DNA from: Mya arenaria
Taxonomy: Eukaryota; Mollusca; Bivalvia; Myida; Myidae
Length of the DNA stretch: 64,000 bases
Reading direction: 5' to 3'
Assembly (NCBI RefSeq): GCF_026914265.1
Contig: NC_069138.1
Span: 30,298,762-30,362,761 of the forward strand
A model generated the notes under the pieces. The model was not told where the DNA came from and ran no database searches. It saw nothing but the letters and a program-made list of their open reading frames with translations. Positions 49,075 through 60,269 of the stretch are shown in pieces. Made by a program: the position numbers and the translations under genes. Each line of letters starts with the position of its first letter. Position 1 is the first letter of the stretch.

Positions 49075-50052
49075 CTATGCATGATCCAGACAGTCAATTA
49101 TCAAATCAACTTCTTTCCCAGATTTCAGCATCTTTCGCTTGACCCACAGCTCCGTATCCCCGAAAGTCAATGAAGTTTCTATCTTGAAATCATCATCCTC
49201 AATATCTTCCTCGCTGTAGCTGATTGTCAGGTGACCAATCTTCTCGCATGCAGAGTCAGACACTGTGACAGGGGACGAATCACGTGATCGGTAGATCAAC
49301 AATTTGGAAGATTTTTTGCTGCCTGACAAGCGTTTACTTGTGTGTTTGAATGTTTCATCATACACAATTTCTTGATTGATAGAACAGAATTTGACGAAGC
49401 AGTTCTTTGCCATTACTCTCCCGTTTTTGTTCACTATCTTATATTCTTCCTTGTGCTTTTTAGGATCAAATGCCAAATCTCCTCTTACCCCGTATGTATA
49501 ATCCATGATCCGCGACGCCACTACAGCAGGGTTGTGTCCAAACTTCACCGCCCCCTTCAGTACAGCGAGGCCCGGCTCACTAGGGATAATAATGTGTTTA
49601 TCTCCCAGCGCCTCACGAAACCTCTCCTGAACATACGTGCTCTCAGCAAATCCACCGACAAGAATTATTGTCTCCACTCCGCGTGTGTTAGGTTCTTCCA
49701 GCAGGTGCTTAACATGATGTATTGTGTTGTTCACTGACTTGTCAAACCAGGTCTTCACGATATCCCATGGAACACGCAATTTGTCTGGAGCTTTATACAC
49801 CACACTCTCCCCATACACGGAATCCTTTACAACATCGGCCATTTTCTTTCCTTTCACTTCCTCACAGAATTCCTTCAGTGATGCGGGTATTTTAATCATT
49901 GTCAACCCTCGCGTACGCATATCATGGCTCCTTTTCTTTATTTCAAAATCCGCGAGGATTGCAAGGAAATCCATCATCATCTCTTCCCTAAGTCTTTTCA
50001 TAGTTTCTTCGCCGAAGATATCAGCCAATGTTTGAAGAAACAGTTTATCGAC
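49075..50052 (-). CDS. HSPA12-like: HSPA12-like exon 6, C-terminal half (intact)
   Basis: Acceptor ttttaccag before 50052; the exon starts VDKLFLQTLADIFGEETMKR and is open for 325 codons to TAG at 49077-49075. It carries the family segments FEIKKR, DKLRVPWDIVKTWFDKSV, TIILVGGFAESTYVQERF, PSEPGLAVLKGAVKFGHNP and YTYGVR, and ends in a beta-rich segment (FGDTELWVKRKM). No lesion is seen here. Confidence 0.93.
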   Translation of the reverse strand, partial: VDKLFLQTLADIFGEETMKRLREEMMMDFLAILADFEIKKRSHDMRTRGLTMIKIPASLKEFCEEVKGKKMADVVKDSVYGESVVYKAPDKLRVPWDIVKTWFDKSVNNTIHHVKHLLEEPNTRGVETIILVGGFAESTYVQERFREALGDKHIIIPSEPGLAVLKGAVKFGHNPAVVASRIMDYTYGVRGDLAFDPKKHKEEYKIVNKNGRVMAKNCFVKFCSINQEIVYDETFKHTSKRLSGSKKSSKLLIYRSRDSSPVTVSDSACEKIGHLTISYSEEDIEDDDFKIETSLTFGDTELWVKRKMLKSGKEVDLIIDCLDHA

Positions 50053-50235
50053 CTGGTAAAAGAAACCTCATCTTTTTGGAACGCAGTGTTCAATGTGCTT
50101 TAAAAGGTACTCGGGCAACATGAAATATTGGTAAACAGTACGCAGAAATTGCAATATGACACATCAAGATCTCAGACCGTCAAATGAAAGTATATATAAA
50201 TTATTTTTAACACAGAAATCAGGTAGAATATGAAG

Positions 50236-50296
50236 GTGTGTGCGTGCGTGCGTGCGTGCGTGCGTGTTTGTGTGCGTGCGCGTGTGTACGTGTGTG
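50236..50296. repeat. (GTGC)n/(GT)n microsatellite
   Basis: gtgtgtgcgtgcgtgcgtgc and related units span about 60 bp within the last intron of the HSPA12-like gene, between exons 5 and 6. Alternating purine-pyrimidine sequence of this kind can adopt Z-DNA. Confidence 0.9.
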
Positions 50297-50849
50297 TAAT
50301 GGGGGCACCTTCAACGTTTGTAGTTTTCAGTATTGGAAACAAATAAAATATAAAATACATAATAAGCAAATTTCAAGATACTGTATACATAAAAAATATA
50401 AGACAATTAAATTGCTGCTTTGAGAAGTTCACAAACTGAATGAAAAACTGCAATACCATTGGAATTCAATCAATTCAATCAATGTATTCCAACGTGGCAA
50501 TGTGTGTCTTTTGCAGTTCCAGGGTCTTAAACCACTAACCTAGGGTTCAAGGGTTTATCATTCAACCATTGTGCTTTGTAGTTAATTGTGCCATATGTAG
50601 AACGAAAGTGCATTTTAACCTTATTATAATGACCAACGATTGTGAAGCCAATTATCATATTTTCACATTATTCACTCTCGTTGGCACGATTTAACTTGAC
50701 AGAGTAACGCGGAAGAAACCAACTTTTCACGTTTGTGATCAAACGGATATACATCTTGGCAAGGAAATTAACCTGGGACATCTTGGTGAGATAGGAAGTG
50801 AGCGTGCCAGACAGCCTAATGACTTGGATATTGTGGGCCTTATACAAAC

Positions 50850-50944
50850 CTCCGTGCCGCCCCAGGCTCCTCCACTAGCCTGGTGTATCTCCTTAAAAGT
50901 TCCGTTATCGTTGCGCTCGTGCACCGATACATCCACAGTGCCGC
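50850..50944 (-). CDS. HSPA12-like: HSPA12-like exon 5, phosphate-2 region
   Basis: Acceptor tattttttag, donor gtttgtat. It encodes GGTVDVSVHERNDNGTFKEI and HQASGGAWGGTE; the first glycine is completed from exon 4. HxASGGxWGGT is a hallmark of HSPA12 proteins. Intact. Confidence 0.92.
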
Positions 50945-51193
50945 CTAAAAAATACACAGGCGACTAGTTATCGTGGGTATACTGAATTGTTTTGCTTTTA
51001 TATTGATAGTTCTCCTTTCTTTTCATAGTGTATATATAGATACAATATTTGGTATCAACTTAAGAATTGTATGGTCTGATGTGTTAATATCAGGGAAAAC
51101 GTTTGAGACGTTGACCTTTAAAAACTTACAACAGTTTGTTTATACACGTCGTCTTTGCTTATGGAAGTATATGAAGCAGGTCCTTATTGATAA

Positions 51194-53165
51194 CCAAATG
51201 GAAGATATGGTACAATAGCCCTAACATAACCATAATCATGAGTTACCATAAGGGAAAACAAGGAGCCTCTTTCCTCCGGGTCATTTGCCTAACCAAATGG
51301 AAGATATGGTACAAGCCCTAACATAACCATAATCATGAGTTACCATAAGGGAAAACAAGGAGCCACTTTCCTCCGGGTCATTTGCCTAACCGAATGGGAG
51401 ATATGGTACAATAGCCCTAACATAACCATGCTCATGAGTTACCATAAGGGAACACAAGGAGCCTCTTTCCTCCGGGTCATTTGCCTAACCGAATTGAAGA
51501 TATGGTACAATAGCCCTAACATAACCATGATCATGAGTTACCATAAGGGAAACCAGGGAGCCTCTTTCTTCCGGGTCATTTGCCTAACCGAATGGAAGAT
51601 ATTGTACAATAGCCCTAACATAACCATGATCATGAGTTACCATAAGGGAAAAAAAGGAGCCTCTTTCTTCCAGGTCATTTGCCTAACCGAATTGAAGATA
51701 TTGTACAATGGCCCTAACATAACCATAATCATGAGTTACCATAAGGGAAACCAGGGAGCCTCTTTCTTCCGGGTCATTTGCCTAACCGAATGGAAGATAT
51801 TGTACAATAGCCCTAACATAACCATGATCATGAGTTACCATAAGGGAAAACAAGGAGCCTCTTTCTTCCGGGTCATTTGCCTAACCGAATTGAAGATATT
51901 GTACAATAGCCCTAACATAACCATAATCATGAGTTACCATAAGGGAAAATAAGGAGCCTCTTTCCTCCGGGTCATTTGCCTAACCGAATTGAAGATATGG
52001 TACAATAGCCCTAACATAACCATGATCATGAGTTACCATAAGGGAAAACAAGGAGCCTCTTTCCTCCGGGTCATTTGCCTAACCGAATTGAAGATATGGT
52101 ACAATAGCCCTTACATAACCATAATCATGAGTTACCATAAGGGAAACCAAGGAGCCTCTTTCTTCCGGGTCATTTGCCTAACCGAATTGAAGATATGGTA
52201 CAATAGCCCTAACATAACCATGATCATGAGTTACCATAAGGGGAAACCAGGGAGCCTCTTTCCTCCGGGTCATTTGCCTAACAGAATTGAAGATATGGTA
52301 CAATAGCCCTAACATAACCATAATCATGAGTTACCATAAGGGAAACCAGGGAGCCTCTTTCCTCCGGTCATTTGCCTAACCGAATTGAAGATATGGTACA
52401 ATAGCCCTAACATAACCATAATCATGAGTTACCATAAGGGAAAACAAGGAGCCTCTTTCCTCCGGTCATTTGCCTAACCGAATTGAAGGTATTGTACAAT
52501 GGCCCTAACATAACCATAATCATGAGTTACCATAAGGGAAAACAAGGAGCCTCTTTCCTCCGGGTCATTTGCCTAACCGAATTGAAGGTATTGTACAGTG
52601 GCCCTAACATAACCATAATCATGAGTTACCATAAGGGAAAACAAGGAGCCTCTTTCCTCCGGGTCATTTGCCTAACCGAATTGAAGATATGGTACATTAG
52701 CCCCAACATAACCATAATCATGAGTTACCATAAGGGAAAACAAGGAGCCTCTTTCCTCCGGGTCATTTGCCTAACCGAATTGAAGATATGGTACAATAGC
52801 CCTAACATAACCATACTCATGAGTTACCATAAGGGAAACCAGGGAGCCTCTTTCCTCCGGGTCATTTGCCTAACCGAATTGAAGATATGGTACAATAGCC
52901 CTAACATAACCATACTCATGAGTTACCATAAGGGAAAACAAGGAGCCTCTTTCCTCCGGGTCATTTGCCTAACCGAATTGAAGATATGGTACAATAGCCC
53001 TAACATAACCATACTCATGAGTTACCATAAGGGAAAACAAGGAGCCTCTTTCCTCCGGGTCATTTGCCTAACCGAATTGAAGATATGGTACAATAGCCCC
53101 AACATAACTATAATCATGAGTTACCATAAGGGAAACCAGGGAGCCTTTTTCCTTCTGGCCACTTG
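51194..53165. repeat. 99-bp tandem array, 20 copies
   Basis: The landmark atgagttaccataaggg recurs at 51238, 51335, 51434 and then mostly every 99 bp to 53116; a few steps are 97, 98 or 100. Because 99 is divisible by three, a plus-strand frame of 33 codons per unit (MSYHKG.QGASF, LRVICLTELKIWYNSPNIT) stays open for up to 229 codons. The array fills about 80 percent of the intron between exons 4 and 5 of the minus-strand HSPA12-like gene. Units differ by a few substitutions (aaac/aacc, ctcc/ttcc). I regard it as a minisatellite, not a gene. Confidence 0.97.
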
Positions 53166-53340
53166 CCATTAAGTTATACAGCCACGTGTTATTATTTACT
53201 AATGGATTGTATTGGTCAATTGAAAGGCCGAAAGACACCCAACGTCTTGTTCCTTATCTCATAACGTCCTTACGTTTCAAGAAAAAAGGTACCTGCTTTG
53301 TTTACGATGTTTAAATCAATGCTAAAGAAAAGCCCTGTAC

Positions 53341-53479
53341 CTCCAATGTCAACCACCATGTACTTGACTCCCGGCTATTGCAGCTCCCGGGTTACTGCTG
53401 CCTCCAATTCCCCCTCGCACCAGATCGAGGCTACTTCCGGTTCCAACACGAGCTTCAATTGGGCAGCCGGTATTCCCGC
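53341..53479 (-). pseudogene. HSPA12-like: HSPA12-like exon 4, with in-frame TAG
   Basis: Acceptor acacccag, donor gtacaggg. It reads AGIPAAQLKLVLEPEVASIW, C, EGELEAAVTRELQ, stop, PGVKYMVVDIG. LEPEAAS..C and KYMVVDxGGGT are family motifs on both sides, so the frame is right and the TAG is a true interruption. The codon CAA TAG CCG could derive from CAG or another codon by one change. Confidence 0.88.
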
Positions 53480-53783
53480 CTGGGTGTGGAATGTGTAAAC
53501 AAAAAGTCAAAGCTTACCACTACTGACTATGTACGTAAATGCTAAGTAAACAGTAGTTAAGGGTTAAAATTACAATATATAAAATAGCTTGTAATGACTG
53601 ATATAACAAATAAATTACTTCAAAAGTCTCAGAATGAGAATACTACATTTTATAATAATACCAAAACAAGAAAGTACGCTTAGCTTGATCCTGGTTAAAG
53701 GGACTTTCGATTGTAAGGGGCCAGGTATACCAAAATCATGGTAATTACATAACAACAAACATGACACGAAATGATATACACAC

Positions 53784-54001
53784 CTCTTCAGCGGCTTTCC
53801 GCATGAACTGTTGGGCACGCACGTCCCAAATGGCGGGAACGGTAATGACGTAAAACACGTCAGCCTCGGTCACGCCCACTGAACTTTTGTTGATAAGTCT
53901 ACCACGTGCTGAGGAAGGTAGTGTATCGCGTGCGTGAAGATTGGTAACGCTGGCTCTGGGTTACCCTGTATGTCTTCGATGGTTGAATGGCGGTTGAGTT
54001 G
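53784..54001 (-). pseudogene. HSPA12-like: HSPA12-like exon 3, with one-base frameshift
   Basis: Acceptor gtttcatttag, donor gtgtgtat. The first part reads QLNRHSTIEDIQGNPEPALP, IFTHAIHYLPQHVVDLSTK, in one frame; the rest, SSVGVTEADVFYVITVPAIW and DVRAQQFMRKAAEE, lies in the next frame. One base missing from an A run (TTTT on the plus strand at 53885-53888) explains it. The exon is 218 nt where 219 would keep the phase. Confidence 0.88.
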
Positions 54002-54621
54002 CTAAATGAAACATGAGATGAGAATGTTAGTTTATATTAACGTTTAACAGGTTTATGAAAAATATATACTAGTAATTAATCAAGTTTTAGTAAAATCTAC
54101 CCAGATAAAAACAGAACAATACAAGGCATTTGTAAGGCATGACTTATATTACCCTTGTCTCTGAATTCGTTTGATGGAAAGCTTAAAGACTGACAATTTC
54201 AAATTGTGCCTAGTTCACCCTAGGATTAAATAATTAAGGGGGAAAATGCGTTTACAACTATGATAGAGTCTCAGATAATGTCTGATAAAATTCCGTGGTC
54301 CAAACGATGCTTTATTAAAAAGAAATGTATGGGTAATACCATCGAGATCCCTAACTCAACCACTGACCCACTGTACGCTAAATCGGTAGATAAGTGGGCG
54401 GAGCAAACAGAACCTGAGCAGTTGCCGGACTCTTTTTGAGGTTTTAGACTTAAAATTATCAGAGAAATACTGACCATTATCAAATGTGGCTTACAACATA
54501 CACAAGTTCTAACAGGAGAATCCAAGCACGCATCAACAAAGGTGGTACTTAAGATGCGTGTTATCGTATTAATTTCTCATGCCACATTAGTTGTTTAAGT
54601 TAAATCTTTGTTTTCTTTCAC

Positions 54622-54819
54622 CGTGTTATTGTGCAGCATCATTTTGAAGCGCCGAAAGAGCCTCCAGCCGCCATGCTCCCCGTCTTCCGCCAGGTCGGCG
54701 TACGCCTCTTCCGCTTCAAACCCGAAACTGTGGAACTCCCCGGCTGAATTGAGGAGAACGCTAGTTGAAGTCTTCAGGGACATTAGTTGAGAAAAACCTG
54801 ACGTCCAACAACTGTTCAC
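54622..54819 (-). CDS. HSPA12-like: HSPA12-like exon 2
   Basis: Acceptor attcttcacag, donor gtgaaaga. It encodes VNSCWTSGFSQLMSLKTSTS, VLLNSAGEFHSFGFEAEEAY, ADLAEDGEHGGWRLFRRFKM, MLHNNT. SLKT-T-LL, F-SFG-EAE and FRRFKM-L are family features. Phase 0 at both ends. Intact. Confidence 0.92.
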
Positions 54820-55013
54820 CTGTGAAGAATAATTGAGACATTATATATGCGTAAATGTTTAAAGTGTAAGACCTACGGATTGAGACTCTCCGACTTGATC
54901 CAACATTTCGCTTATTGAGGTATAAAGGAACATAAATGGGGACACCTAACTCTTCCAATAGCGGTTCAACAATGAGGAATACAGAGATCACATGATACAT
55001 ATAGTGTGTAACT

Positions 55014-55098
55014 CATTGAAAACTCCCGGTTTAATTCAGGAACCGCTAGTTGAGGTTTTGAGAGACATGCCTTTAGAGCAACTGACGTCCAACAGTTA
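55014..55098 (-). pseudogene. Decayed tandem copy of HSPA12-like exon 2
   Basis: The minus strand reads TGTTGGACGTCAG, then ATGTCTCTCAAAACCTCAAC, TAGCGGTTCC and CGGGAGTTT, aligning with exon 2 (TGTTGGACGTCAG, ATGTCCCTGAAGACTTCAAC, TAGCGTTCTCC, GGGGAGTTC). Indels break the frame and only the first half of the exon is recognisable. It lies about 200 bp upstream of the real exon, so this is a local exon duplication that decayed. Confidence 0.75.
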
Positions 55099-55916
55099 TA
55101 AGCATACATATCTAGACTGTCCCTTGATGAAAATAAACATAAACAACTGTGATACACGTGGGGTTACCTCAAAACACGTGACTATTTACAGAATTAAGTT
55201 ATTTATAAAATAGTAACATCTGGAGTTATTTTCAATGCACTTATTTCGCTAGTATTTTTCCGAGTATTTCCGATTGTTTATGGTCATGGTTTTGAGGTTT
55301 ATTAAAACTCATGGCTTAATTAAAAGAGATTTTAAATAAAGCATATCAACAAATAACATAAAACAAATAACAAATTTACTTAAAAGTATTTTCTAAGCTA
55401 ACAACAAATGATAACATCAAATAGAATGTAAGTTGATACTTCTATTTTCTATTAAATCTTAACTGCACAAAAAAGTATATTAATTTTAAAGGGAGACTTT
55501 CAAATTTAATACAAACTAATGTTCTACCTGTACTATTTATTTGGAGATAGAAAAATACAACATACTACGTGGAGCTATTTTGTAAAAGGAACTAATGTAC
55601 ATAGATATGAATATGATACATATAAGAATTACATTACGAACATGTGGAAAAATAATTCGACAAATAAAACACAAACATATACCTGGTATTCACGCTAAGT
55701 TATATAAGCAGTTTAATATTTGTCAATGTGACAAAAGGAGATGAAAAGTGAGTGAATTTATATGTATTGTTGCGTGTTATTAACTATGAAAACTTTTATG
55801 CATAATGATGCGTAACATGCATTCTCGCATATTTAAGATATAACTGTACTCATAAAGATGATGGTATTTATCGCAAATAAAAATTGAAAAAAAAAAACAA
55901 ATTAAAAAAACGTTCA

Positions 55917-56730
55917 TTAAGGTAGCACACCCCTAATGGGCATCATTTCAAACTATGATCAGCTTGATAATTTCGTAATGTGTATCATTTCGTAGTTTCA
56001 AAAACAAAGTTTAAAAGAAATTTAGTGTCAAATAACAATTTTATTTAAGTTTTTATTACCCTACCCCCATTTCTGAAATTTTAATAAAAACACGACATCA
56101 CACAATACAAGAAAAACCTTTATTTCATTTATTTTTTAACAATTTGGTAATATTTTGATATCGGAGTAACAAAAATATATTTGTTTTTAGAAATTATACT
56201 TTATTGATCACATTATCAACAAATATAATCAAACTGTACTGAAATATGGTATTATAATTTTAACACACTATTTTGAAGCATAAAAATTGAAAACTTGTCG
56301 TTTAAAGCAAAATCAACAAGTTATAGAAACTATCATGACCTTTTCGTTATTAATAAATAACGTAAACCTTTTTGGAACATTATGCAAAGAAATTAGAATG
56401 TTTTACTGACTCCTTTAATAAAAATAAGGGTTTGAAATTCCAAATCACCTATTTCAACCGTGACTGCAAGTAGGAAAATTTTCAAAGAAGCTAATATGTA
56501 TGTGTAAGCAAATGAAATAAATTACTTTTTAATGAAAATACTGTATAAACTTCTGTCAAAAAATGTTAGCTAATGAAATATAAAGAACAAAAGAAAAATG
56601 CTTCTAGATCGATTCGAACCGCTACCATGAAACATCAAAAGATTTGTAGGCCTTTGCTTAACAACATAGGCTAAAGCATTAAAATTGAAGAGTTTCAAGA
56701 GGAGGTTTTCATTAGGGGTGTGTTAACTTA
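55917..56730. mobile_element. TTAA-flanked inverted-repeat element (family E, about 810 bp)
   Basis: The left end TTAAGGTAGCACACCCCTAA and the right end TTAGGGGTGTGTTAACTTAA are inverted copies with two mismatches. TTAA at both outer edges fits piggyBac-like insertion. No transposase is encoded. A tRNA-like stretch with a B box (GGTTCGAATC on the minus strand, near 56615) lies inside, near the right end. It sits in HSPA12-like intron 1. Confidence 0.7.
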
Positions 56731-57299
56731 ATATCACTATTCTGATACTGACAAACATTAACAGGAAGTTAACTATTTACATTGAAATTTTAAAAACCGT
56801 ATGACCAGATTGAAAGGTTCATTATTTAAACATCTCTCAAATTGAATTTCATCTTTAAAATTCCTATATAATTCAAACATGAACTAGATTCATTAACTTG
56901 ACTCCTCCAATTTTGTACATAGTGATCGTGCAATGCTCTCTTAACAGTATGTTTAAAAGATAAAATGTGTTGTACATGCTGTGAGTACCGAAATGAGACC
57001 TTAATCCAAGATCATTCAAGAATGCAATTGAGCTAACCAGAATTAATATACCGTATCTGACGCAAGTAACTGTTAAATAAGTCCCTCCCTCAGAACTGAA
57101 ATTAAAATGGTTTAAAGTGTTTAGCAGAGGGGGGGGGGGATTTAGACTTTTTTCAACAGTTCAAGCCGAAAGAATGCATTTTGAGCATATTGCGTTTTTT
57201 CTCCCATAATGGCATAAAAAGTAAACATGGACGATTTAAGTACCTCTCTGGACACCTAGTGAAATCGGTTTATTAAACAGGAAACCTTATAATGTTTAA

Positions 57300-58080
57300 C
57301 ACTTAAAATGTTGCACCAGAAATTCAACATTGATCGTTAAGGAAAATAGAAAAAGAAGCGGAGTCAAATGTTCTCCTTGACGCACCCCTAAATAACAAGA
57401 ATTCTGATAAATCATTGCAAACTTTATCACAAGACTTGGCCTTACCATCATATCGAATATGGATTTAAAATACCTTCCATCAATATATTTCGAACGCTTT
57501 TTGATAATCCATGAAAGAGCAAAACTATCTACTATGCTTTTCCAAGTAATAGTCTATGAGCAACTTTAAGGAATATAGATGGTCCATAGTGCTATATTTT
57601 TTGTGAAAGCCGGCTTGCTCTTCTATGAGCCGCCCAGTGTCCTGGAGAAACTTGCCTATTCTATTGTTAAGGACATCTGCAAACTATACATATTCCCCAA
57701 TAGTTATCAGGAAGGTTAGCATCACCTTTATTTTGTAAACAGACACATATGAAACTTCACCATACGTCAGAGACAACTCCTATATCAAGTATCAAGCTGA
57801 AGAGTTTACAGTATAAAGGCAACATACCATCTTTCAAATACTTAATATACTCATTTATAATATAATCTTCTTTAGAGCAAGCTTTATTATCTGAAATAGG
57901 CAAGTTAAGCTCATTATTATAATCACTCATAGATGAGACATCAAAAGTTTCAGAACCATCATTGTCCACATTATCATCTTTATTGAGCTTTCTAAAATGT
58001 TCATAGAAAACTGCCTTTGACACCTTATTTTTAACATCCTTCCTTCCATTGCTATATATTCAATAATGACCAGTAAGACG
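57300..58080 (-). mobile_element. Decayed LINE reverse-transcriptase fragment
   Basis: On the minus strand, 58023-57757 reads SKAVFYEHFRKLNKDDN, then YIINEYIKYLKDGMLPLYCK and LFSLILDIGVVSDVW. This is the pattern before the RT domain of many LINEs (FYEHFKKLN; NEYIK...LPLYVKLFN.ILD.G.VPD.W). Further on, with stops and frameshifts, come YKNKGDANLPDNYWGI, HWAAHRRA/EEQAGF-like and NILMEGILNPYSI pieces. The catalytic YADD region is not recognisable. It is an old insertion in HSPA12-like intron 1. Confidence 0.75.
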
Positions 58081-58586
58081 TTCTATCAGTATATCTCAGG
58101 TTTTTGTCACAACCTTATTTTTGTAATCTCTTACAGACTTATTTATTTGTTTCTTGTAGAGTTTACTACAATTTTTTAATTCACTAAATTTGTGTCACAA
58201 TTCTTTATTTTTTAAGAATGTTTAGCACAAGTACTGATGGCGTTTTATTTTGCATTCTTGGTTAAACAAATGCTGAAAATGACCTTTTATACTTTTTATG
58301 TTGCACTTTTATGCAGCATTTATATATAATGTAAATATTCCAAAAATGGCATTTACAAAAAGTGAGATATTTAAATCATCCATTTCTTTAGAAATGTTGG
58401 TATCATTTTCAAGAGTTTGTACATGTACACCATTAATATAATTTATAATATGCCATTGCCAGTACATACCTACGCTGTTTCATGTCTACTGTTGGTGCCA
58501 GCTGTATGTTTGGTGCTGTTTTTGATGTTTAACGAGCTTAAACAATAGCATACAAGCGCACTCACCAATTGACAACTATTACATAC

Positions 58587-58703
58587 ATGAATATTGGTGG
58601 GGTTGTCTCGGAAGGAGAAAGCGTATCCGCTGTATGTGGTGCCAAAATCAAAGGCCGCCACCAGAAGGCAGTTATGCTTCTCGGGTCTCCCCTTCTCTGT
58701 CAT
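58587..58703 (-). CDS. HSPA12-like: HSPA12-like exon 1
   Basis: ATG at 58703, then MTEKGRPEKHNCLLVAAFDF and GTTYSGYAFSFRDNPTNIH, before donor gtatgtaa at 58586. This donor gives NIH-VNSCWTSG across the junction, as expected for the family. A second donor, gtgagtgc, after 58566 is also in phase and would add seven codons (VCNSCQL). The DFGTTYSGYAFSF phosphate-1 loop is intact. There is no signal peptide. Confidence 0.9.
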
Positions 58704-60269
58704 ACTTCTGATTCAAACAGCGTCTGGAACATACATGTTAAGCGTACAAGGCCATGTGTGTGCCTTCAAGAGAAAGGTCATATTACAATTACAAAAGTTA
58801 ACTCTGACGTACAGAGTATAGAAGCTGTACCCAATCGGACAATGGAAATCAAAGTGTTAAAAGTGTTAAAAGACTGTCATTCATTTGATGATCTTGCTTC
58901 AAATAGGTGAAATAGGATATATGCATTTATAGCAAGTAGGTTGATATCGTCCCTTCTTACAGGACAATCCAATTGCCAATTGATTGAGTATCTAATTCTT
59001 AATACAAGGTTCCTTAGTTCGAACCTCTCCGAGTTATTTTCATTTAAGATCAAAATTATTCAAAATGCTTCAATGGCATTGTAACAGTCTTAGCACACGT
59101 TTACATGGGTTCATTTTTGGTGTCTGTTAAGGCGATGTTTTTAAAACTCAAATACAATACAATTTATACGTACGATTCAAGGAAAAATATGACAATATAA
59201 CTTTGACATGCTCTTTCAATACCAGGCCTTCTTCTGTCAACATATTTCACATTTTGCAGCAACCAGACATCAGTTGAAACGGTGCTTTAAATATTCAGGT
59301 ATGTGAGATTCAAAATATGATTGATTTAGATGAATACATTTGTTTTCTTGCTACACTATCTTTGACGATAAAAGTGCATATAAATCTGCCTGGTGCTGTG
59401 TCATCAATAAAAAAAGGTTTCACGCTTTGATTCACACCTACAACGTTCATTTTAATAGTGTGTGAGTAGCGCGTAGCACGGCGGTTTTTCCTCAAGACCA
59501 CCAAAATAAAAAGTGCTTTAGGGTGATAAATAATTTTAAGATTAATACCTGGAAAAGTTTAAATTAATTACTTCGGATATGTGATAACAAGAAACATAAG
59601 CTACATGAGATAATTTCCGACCTCAAATATAGATATAATATACCGTAATAAGATTTCAACTATGTCGGGTATTTAATAACCAGAAACATAATACACAAGA
59701 GCTTTTTCTGACTGGAAAAAAGTGAATTTAAACATTTCTTCTTAAGCTGTGAACTAAGATGTTAAAAATAGAATATAAAAATCTGGTTCATCGACTATTT
59801 GATATTATCCACCACACACATCCCCCTTAAAATATTCCAAATTTACTTTTTGTTTCAATATCGGATAAAAACGTAATACAGTATGCGTAAAATGAACCAT
59901 TTCAGACTAGATATACTAACATTTTCTTCCAGGAGTACCGCAAGCCCTCTTGCCTACACTTAAAACCAAATACATTTCTGAGGGAGCGTCGCAGTTCAAA
60001 GCTTACGTTCCTAAGTTACGCCCCGTTTAACTTCGATTCCTTGATTCGCCCTGATTTACATATTCACATTACATGTCAAAATATACTGTCATCATGCAAA
60101 GTGTTTCGATATTAATACTTAAAGGCATGCATTTGATCCCCACACATACATAGTTCCTTTGATACGCAGGTGGTGGTGCAAACTATTTTAAGGGAAACTT
60201 TGCCGTAAACGGGCACGCGGCGTGTTTCCGAAATGCGGCTCACTGAAAACGCCCACCATTGTTTTGCAG
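58704..60269. other. Region upstream of the HSPA12-like gene, no secure gene
   Basis: No heat-shock element array or TATA box could be assigned. Around 59940-60060 a plus-strand frame after ttcttccag is open (EYRKPSCLHLKPNTF...), but cctaagttacgccccgttta acttcgattcc looks like a dispersed repeat and not an exon. Confidence 0.4.

Larger units (their letters stand above)
49075..58703 (-). pseudogene. HSPA12-like: HSPA12-like Hsp70-family gene, six exons, with two disabling lesions
   Basis: HSPA12 proteins are distant Hsp70 relatives with an actin-like ATPase fold. The exons, in gene order, are 58703-58587, 54819-54622, 54001-53784, 53479-53341, 50944-50850 and 50052-49075. Splice sites and phases agree throughout. 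ATPase motifs are visible: FDFGTTYSGYAFSF (phosphate 1), VDIGGGTVDVSVHE (phosphate 2, split by an intron) and ETIILVGGFAES (adenosine). The length would be about 581 residues, normal for the family. Exon 3 changes frame at an AAAA run (53885-53888), and exon 4 has an in-frame TAG (about 53371). So it is a young pseudogene, a null allele, or carries sequence errors; the intact long last exon favours a recent event. Bivalves have many HSPA12 copies, so loss of one is plausible. Confidence 0.9.

Noticed and set aside
49342..50035. Plus-strand frames over 49.3-50.0 kb
   Set aside because: Antisense of the intact HSPA12-like last exon.
51335..53172. Long periodic open frames as a repeat protein
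   Set aside because: The frame breaks at units of 97, 98 and 100 bp, no start or splice context is evident, and the array is in an intron of the opposite strand.
59940..60060. Open frame EYRKPSCLHLKPNTF after an acceptor-like site
   Set aside because: The nucleotide sequence looks like a dispersed repeat, and no donor or partner exon in phase was found.
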